Positions 59,705-64,000 of a stretch of DNA of 64,000 nucleotides are shown piece by piece. A program made the translations under genes and the position numbers. The stretch comes from Paenibacillus oleatilyticus. GTDB taxonomy: Bacteria > Bacillota > Bacilli > Paenibacillales > NBRC-103111. The stretch covers positions 1 to 64,000 of the forward strand of contig NZ_JAHNZO010000010.1 in NCBI RefSeq assembly GCF_018998565.1, written 5' to 3'. Positions within the stretch are counted from its first letter, which is position 1. The number at the start of each line of letters is the position of its first letter. The notes below the pieces were generated by a model. The model did no database searches. It saw nothing but the letters and a program-made list of their open reading frames with translations, and was not told where the DNA came from.

Positions 59705-61937
59705 TGTCGTCCTCCGTTTGGCCGTAATAGCTTGGCACCGAGACGATCATCGTCGTGCCCGCGCCTTCCGTGCTGTGCACTTCGATCGAGCCGCCATGTG
59801 CGTCGATGATGCCTTTGCAGATCGCAAGCCCTAGTCCCGTTCCTCCGGTACGTCGGCTGGACGAAACGTCGACCCGGTAGAACCGGTCGAAAATATGGGG
59901 CAGATGCGCTTCGGGAATGCCAATGCCGTTGTCCTTGACGAAAATCCGCACATTCAGCCCGTCCGGCTCCGCCGTGACCCGGATATGAGGCTTCGATTCG
60001 TTGTAGCGGATGGAGTTGGTGAAGAGATTGATAAAAATTTGCTCCATTCTCCGTTTGTCCGCATAGAGGAACGGCAGTTCCTCATCCAAGTCAATATGAA
60101 GCTGCGCATCGGCCGAAAGGGTGTGGGGCAGTCTCTGCCAAGCTCCTTCGACGACGGAGCGGACCCGGACAGGAGCAGGATGAATGCTCAGCGCTCCGGC
60201 TTCGATCTTGGAAATGTCGAGCCATTCGTCGATCAGCTCCTGAATCCGGCCGATATCCTCGTGAATGCCTTCCAGCAGCTCCTGCTTGAACTCCTCGTCC
60301 CATCCGGCATGCTTGCGCAGCAGCGTCTCGACGCTTCCTTTGATGCTCGTAATCGGCGTCTTGAACTCATGCGAGGCGAGTGAGATCAAGTCGTTCTTCA
60401 GCGAGTCGATCTCATGCTCCTTCGTCATGTCCCGGAAGACGTAGCCGCGCCCGAATTCCTTGCCGCCGTCCGTCACTTGGAACGAGGCCAACTGGACGAC
60501 CCGTTCGTCGCCGGGGGAGCGGAGCAGCGTAAATTTACCGGTCGGATTCGGCTTGCGGCCTGTTCGGGCGAAGTCCTCGTCCGGCTGCGGCATTTTGCGG
60601 GCGATTCGACTCAGTAGTTCCTCCTCCGTCAAGCTTAGGAGCTCCTTGCCGTCAAACCTGAACAGCTCGGACATCCGGCGGTTGGCAAGCACGACCTGCT
60701 GGTTCACGTCGATAAGGACGATGCCGTCGGAGTAGCTCTCCAGGACGGCGGCGAGCGTGGCATGCTGCTGCTGCAGGCTGAGCGTCCGCTCCTCGACCCG
60801 CTGCTCCAGCTCGCTGTTCAGCTCAAGCAAAGCCTGCCGATTGTCATGTATCTGCTCGGCCATCTGCGCAAATTGGCTTGCCAAATAATGCATCTCGTAC
60901 GGCGCGCCCGGCGAAGACAGCGGCTCGCTTGGCACGGTATAGCGGTCAGCCGCGAGTGACTGCGTGTAGCGCACCAGCGCATGGATTGTCCGGTTCAGCC
61001 TCTTCGCCAGATAGGAGCCCAGAAGCACGGTCAGGCCTAGCGTAAGCAAGAGCAGCAGAAACGTCGATTTAAGCGAGGCGAAGAAAGCTTCCTGCACCGC
61101 AGCGTAAGAGCGGCCGACCCACACCGTCCAGCCCAGACTGTCGATTGTTTTGAAGGAAACGAGCTCTTTCTGTCCGTTGGCGCCGGAGACGAATTTGTCC
61201 ATCCCTTCCTTGAGAGAAGCCGCCGCTTGGACTGCCGGTTCGCCGGACAAATCCGCGATGGATTGCACCAGCTCGCTCCGGGGGTGATAGATGACCTTGC
61301 CGGCCGGACCGAGCACGGCGGGATAAGCGCCCGGCCCGTAATCGTATTGGGTGACGAGCCTTGCGATTTGGCTCATGTCGAGTATTCCGATCACAACGCC
61401 TTCAAAAGCCCGGCTTTCGCTGTAAAGCGGAGCGGCGATGGCGACGAACGGCGCAGATCCACCCTCGGCGCCATGCATCGGTTCGGAAATTGCGGGCTGC
61501 AGCGTCAGCTTCACTTTGCTCCAATACTCCCGAGAGCTTAAATCGGTGCCGACCGGCAGCGCATGCGTATTGCCGCTTTCCGCATCCGGCGAGAGAGCTT
61601 TGATCGCGCCGCTCTTATCCGTCACATAAAGCTGAGAGAAGCCGGGCAGGTTGTTTTTGACCGACTGGATTTTGCGTGTCAAGCCGGCTCGGTCGCGAAA
61701 CCCGGGACCGGACGCGCTGATCGTTGTGGCGAGCGTATCTACAGCGTTGCGATAATAATAAACATACGTCTCGACGGCGTCGGCGAGACGCTTCGTGGCA
61801 TGATCTTGCGTCTTGTTATATTCCTGCGTCAGCTTGTTGATTTGCTGCACTTGAATGGTGCCCAGGATCAGCACCGGCACAATCGCCATAACCGCAAAGG
61901 CCAATGTCAGATGAGTGCGTAGCGAACGATGATTCAC
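59691..61937 (-). CDS. Sensor histidine kinase with Cache, HAMP and PAS domains
   Basis: 748 residues from GTG 61937, with GGGAGG upstream; the frame runs further upstream but as a non-coding extension. A first membrane helix (about 10-30), an extracellular double-Cache-like domain (about 40-290), a second helix (about 300-325), HAMP, a PAS domain (about 395-505), HisKA with SLASHEFKTPITS, and an ATPase domain with DNGIGIPEAH and GGTGLGLAI. It senses a small extracellular ligand. It is transcribed first, followed by its response regulator gene. Confidence 0.93.
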   Translation of the reverse strand: MNHRSLRTHLTLAFAVMAIVPVLILGTIQVQQINKLTQEYNKTQDHATKRLADAVETYVYYYRNAVDTLATTISASGPGFRDRAGLTRKIQSVKNNLPGFSQLYVTDKSGAIKALSPDAESGNTHALPVGTDLSSREYWSKVKLTLQPAISEPMHGAEGGSAPFVAIAAPLYSESRAFEGVVIGILDMSQIARLVTQYDYGPGAYPAVLGPAGKVIYHPRSELVQSIADLSGEPAVQAAASLKEGMDKFVSGANGQKELVSFKTIDSLGWTVWVGRSYAAVQEAFFASLKSTFLLLLLTLGLTVLLGSYLAKRLNRTIHALVRYTQSLAADRYTVPSEPLSSPGAPYEMHYLASQFAQMAEQIHDNRQALLELNSELEQRVEERTLSLQQQHATLAAVLESYSDGIVLIDVNQQVVLANRRMSELFRFDGKELLSLTEEELLSRIARKMPQPDEDFARTGRKPNPTGKFTLLRSPGDERVVQLASFQVTDGGKEFGRGYVFRDMTKEHEIDSLKNDLISLASHEFKTPITSIKGSVETLLRKHAGWDEEFKQELLEGIHEDIGRIQELIDEWLDISKIEAGALSIHPAPVRVRSVVEGAWQRLPHTLSADAQLHIDLDEELPFLYADKRRMEQIFINLFTNSIRYNESKPHIRVTAEPDGLNVRIFVKDNGIGIPEAHLPHIFDRFYRVDVSSSRRTGGTGLGLAICKGIIDAHGGSIEVHSTEGAGTTMIVSVPSYYGQTEDDNEEA

Positions 61938-62033
61938 GGGTTCCTCCCGGTTTGTTAGAATGGGTGGGAAAATAGAAAAGCAGAAGCCTTTCCATGCGGC
62001 AGCCCGCTGGAAATTCCCCTGCTTGTACTTTCT

Positions 62034-62062
62034 AGTGTAGCTTGTATTCGGTCTCAGGTCAA
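62034..62062 (-). promoter_or_regulatory. Promoter of the two-component operon
   Basis: Minus strand: TTGACC (62062-62057), 17 bases, TACACT (62039-62034). Confidence 0.7.
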
Positions 62063-62071
62063 TAGACGAGG

Positions 62072-62545
62072 CTATGAGCGGAGCATTCCTTTGTAGATCC
62101 CCGGCTTGGAATCCGGAATTTCGATCGCGCCGACCGTCTTTTCGTAAAAAGCGACTGGACCCGCGCCGCCGATCACGGCATAGCCGTACCCTTGGGCTCG
62201 CATGTCGTGCAAGCAGGCCAGCAGCAGACCGGTGCCGACGCCTTTGCCGCGGCATACGTCGTCTACGCCGGTCGGGCCGAAGAAGCCTTTGCAGGTCGCG
62301 TCGTAACACGCGAATCCGACCAGCTTGTCCTCTAAAGTAGCGATAAAGCAGGAGGTCGGATGTCCGCTAATCGCGACGTCGCATTCGCTCTCCCAATGGG
62401 GATTGAATTTTTCTTTCACCCAGCTTCGGATCAGATGCTTCTCCGGCACGAGCGCCCTGCGGATCGTAAAGCCTGCGTCCTCCAGTTTGGCCCGGAGCGG
62501 GGCGTCGTCCGGAAGCTCGTACAGCTTCACTAACATATCAGGCAT
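62072..62545 (-). CDS. GNAT family N-acetyltransferase
   Basis: 157 residues from ATG 62545, with AGGAGG about 12 bases upstream. Single GNAT domain with FACYDATCKGFFGPTGVD and the acetyl-CoA turn CRGKGVGTGLLLACL, ending GGAGPVAFYEKTVGA. The acceptor cannot be told. It follows the VOC gene by 43 bases on the same strand. Confidence 0.88.
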   Translation of the reverse strand: MPDMLVKLYELPDDAPLRAKLEDAGFTIRRALVPEKHLIRSWVKEKFNPHWESECDVAISGHPTSCFIATLEDKLVGFACYDATCKGFFGPTGVDDVCRGKGVGTGLLLACLHDMRAQGYGYAVIGGAGPVAFYEKTVGAIEIPDSKPGIYKGMLRS

Positions 62546-62588
62546 CGTTCTGTTATTCCTCCTGATGTGATGTGCCTTTTGAGGTTCG

Positions 62589-62966
62589 TTATGCCTCTTC
62601 GAAAAAAACGAGGCGGTTCCCGAATGGGTCCTTTACGGTAAGCTCCCGGGTATCCCAAGAGGTGGTTTCAATGCCGGGCCGGGCGTACTTGTAGTCTTTA
62701 GCTCCAAGCTCCGCATGGAACGCTTCGAGATTCTCGGCTTCGATGCGGACCGCAGCCCCCGGGCAGCAATCCCCATGATGCTCGCTTAAGTGGAGAGTAC
62801 ACGCTCCAAGCGAAATTTGCATGTATAAGGGCAGGTTTTCTTCGAAACGGTGCTCCCAATCGGTCTGGAAGCCGAGATAGTCCAGGTAAAACGCTCTTGC
62901 CTTGGTTTCGTCGAATATTCGAAGAATCGGGGTAACTGATTTCAAAGCGAATGACCTATCGCTCAT
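62589..62966 (-). CDS. VOC/bleomycin-resistance-like protein
   Basis: 125 residues from ATG 62966, with GGAGGTG seven bases upstream; an upstream in-frame start lacks a ribosome site. The pattern VTPILRIFDETKARAFYLDYLGF...DWEHRF, LYMQISLGACTLHLSEHHGD and DPFGNRLVFFE is that of the short bleomycin-resistance-type or glyoxalase family. There is no proof of drug binding. It lies 57 bases after the flavoprotein gene. Confidence 0.85.
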   Translation of the reverse strand: MSDRSFALKSVTPILRIFDETKARAFYLDYLGFQTDWEHRFEENLPLYMQISLGACTLHLSEHHGDCCPGAAVRIEAENLEAFHAELGAKDYKYARPGIETTSWDTRELTVKDPFGNRLVFFEEA

Positions 62967-63023
62967 AGACGCACCTCCGTCACATTTATTTACTTTATTG
63001 TATAACAAAACCGGACAGTAAAT

Positions 63024-64000
63024 CTACGAAAAGCGGATCTTTTCCGCCAATCTCGCCGCATCGCGGCCTACCCAGCCGAGCAGCGCCGAGCCCCGGGAAG
63101 ACTGCCATGGCAGGCCGAGATAAAAAAGACCGGATACCGGGCTGACTCCGCCTTGGTGGACAGGGCTCCCCTGTGAATCGATGGCTCCGTCGATCCGTAT
63201 CCACCGGTAGTCGCTGCGGTAGCCGGTCGCCCATACGATATTGCCGACTTCCGCCTCGGTACTGTTTTCGAAAACAATGCGGTTTTGCTTCGTCCCAATC
63301 GCTCTCGGCTTAAGCAGCACTTTTTGATCCGCCATAAGCGATTTCAGTTCAAGTCCGTAAATTTGCTCGGGCTGCCTCTTCAGCCACGAACCGAGAAGGG
63401 AGCCTTTATCCGCCTGGATAAATCCGAACAGGTCGAAATACCAAAAAATACTTTTGCCCAGTACATGCATCGGTTTAAAATGCAGCTCACTTCCGGCGGA
63501 CAAATAAACCAGTCGCTCCCGTGACAGCTCTGCGGCGATCTGCGCGCCCGAATTGCCGGCGCCGACGACAAGCACAGGTCCGTCACGCAGCTCGCGGGGA
63601 TTCCGGTATGTGCTGCTGTGCGTTTGATAGATTTCGTCCGGAATCCCGGAGGCAAAGCCGGGGACGAAAGGCGTGTGGAACGGACCGGTCGCCACAATGA
63701 CTTTGCCCGCCCGATAGGTGCCCCGATTCGTTTCAAGGAGGAAGCACTGACTCGTCTTGGCCATCGAAATGACCTGTGTCTGCAGTTGAACCGGCAGGGA
63801 ATAACGATCCGCGTAAGCTTCAAGATAGTCTGCTACTTCGTCCTTGGCCGGCAATCCGTTCGGATCGCCAGGCATAGGCATGCCCGGCAGCGCATATTTT
63901 CGAGGCGTGAACAGCACCAAGGAGTCATACCGGTTCCTCCAGCTGTTTCCGATGCGGTCGCTTGCATCCAGCAAGACAAACGACACCGCCTGTTGTTTCA
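63024..64000 (-). CDS. NAD(P)/FAD-dependent monooxygenase, 5' end outside window
   Basis: The frame stays open to base 64000; the GTG at 63986 is internal because VSFVLLDASDRIGNSWR is already the second strand of the FAD fold, so the GxGxxG dinucleotide motif lies beyond the window. Visible parts are SLVLFTPRKYALPGMPMPG, a second NAD(P) motif VVGAGNSGAQIA and the late ATG-like motif VWATGYRSDYRW. These are typical of CzcO/YhiN-type flavin monooxygenases. At least 325 residues are present. Substrate unknown. Confidence 0.87.
   Translation of the reverse strand, partial: KQQAVSFVLLDASDRIGNSWRNRYDSLVLFTPRKYALPGMPMPGDPNGLPAKDEVADYLEAYADRYSLPVQLQTQVISMAKTSQCFLLETNRGTYRAGKVIVATGPFHTPFVPGFASGIPDEIYQTHSSTYRNPRELRDGPVLVVGAGNSGAQIAAELSRERLVYLSAGSELHFKPMHVLGKSIFWYFDLFGFIQADKGSLLGSWLKRQPEQIYGLELKSLMADQKVLLKPRAIGTKQNRIVFENSTEAEVGNIVWATGYRSDYRWIRIDGAIDSQGSPVHQGGVSPVSGLFYLGLPWQSSRGSALLGWVGRDAARLAEKIRFS

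Noticed and set aside
1..64000. CRISPR arrays, rRNA, tRNA, complete insertion sequences or prophage
   Set aside because: I saw no regularly spaced short repeats with unique spacers, no rRNA or cloverleaf tRNA sequence, no transposase or integrase, and no phage structural genes; the only tandem repeat is the coding repeat at 19536-19823.

Overview
The window reads as a chromosomal segment of a Gram-positive, endospore-former-type Firmicute, most likely Paenibacillaceae. The evidence is a dynamin-like GTPase, an S-layer-homology protein, copper-amine-oxidase 'stalk' domains, a Bacillus-type intracellular subtilisin, purine-rich AGGAGG ribosome sites, frequent GTG/TTG starts and a mostly GC-rich coding style. 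There are no rRNA or tRNA genes, no CRISPR array and no complete insertion sequence. The first and last genes (dynamin-like GTPase, flavin monooxygenase) run off the window.

Layout. 0-11.5 kb: dynamin half, a heterodimeric ABC exporter, a sugar isomerase with its own promoter and LacI-type operator, a LysM/G5/M23 cell-wall hydrolase, an SGNH esterase and an ABC-2 exporter. 11.5-16.2 kb: topoisomerase IV (parE-parC) from a clear sigma-A promoter. 16.3-19 kb: MarR regulator, a 27-codon holin-like toxin with the parts of a type I toxin-antitoxin module, a bicupin oxalate decarboxylase and a VOC protein. 19-23.4 kb: a secreted protein with six 16-residue repeats, RNA-modifying enzymes and a stalk-parvulin foldase. 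23.6-29.4 kb: the glycogen operon glgB-glgC-glgD-glgA. 29.5-34.6 kb: Nramp manganese transporter, MOSC protein, nitroreductase and cardiolipin synthase. 34.7-38.6 kb: a GC-poorer island of leaderless subtilase, CYTH-like protein, histidine phosphatase and intracellular subtilisin. 38.7-47.5 kb: methyltransferase, nagA, a LacI repressor and the sugar ABC/GH4/PfkB operon it very probably controls. 47.6-49.2 kb: secreted beta-helix protein. 49.3-54.3 kb: a sigma-54 activator divergent from alcohol and aldehyde dehydrogenases and a DUF779 protein. 54.5-64 kb: another leaderless metallopeptidase, a MITE-like element, GNAT, SLH protein, a two-component system, and a GNAT/VOC/flavoprotein series.

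How the parts work together. Several regulatory circuits can be read directly. LacI-type half-sites lie on both divergent promoters at 41.8-42.0 kb, with a candidate cre site. A textbook -24/-12 promoter precedes the alcohol/aldehyde operon next to its enhancer-binding protein. A manganese transporter promoter carries a Fur/PerR-like palindrome. The toxin mRNA leader can pair with its own Shine-Dalgarno sequence, and a convergent antisense promoter and terminator lie downstream. The least explained part is the 34.7-38.6 kb island: two cytoplasmic subtilases enclosing a triphosphate-tunnel-like protein and a histidine phosphatase.
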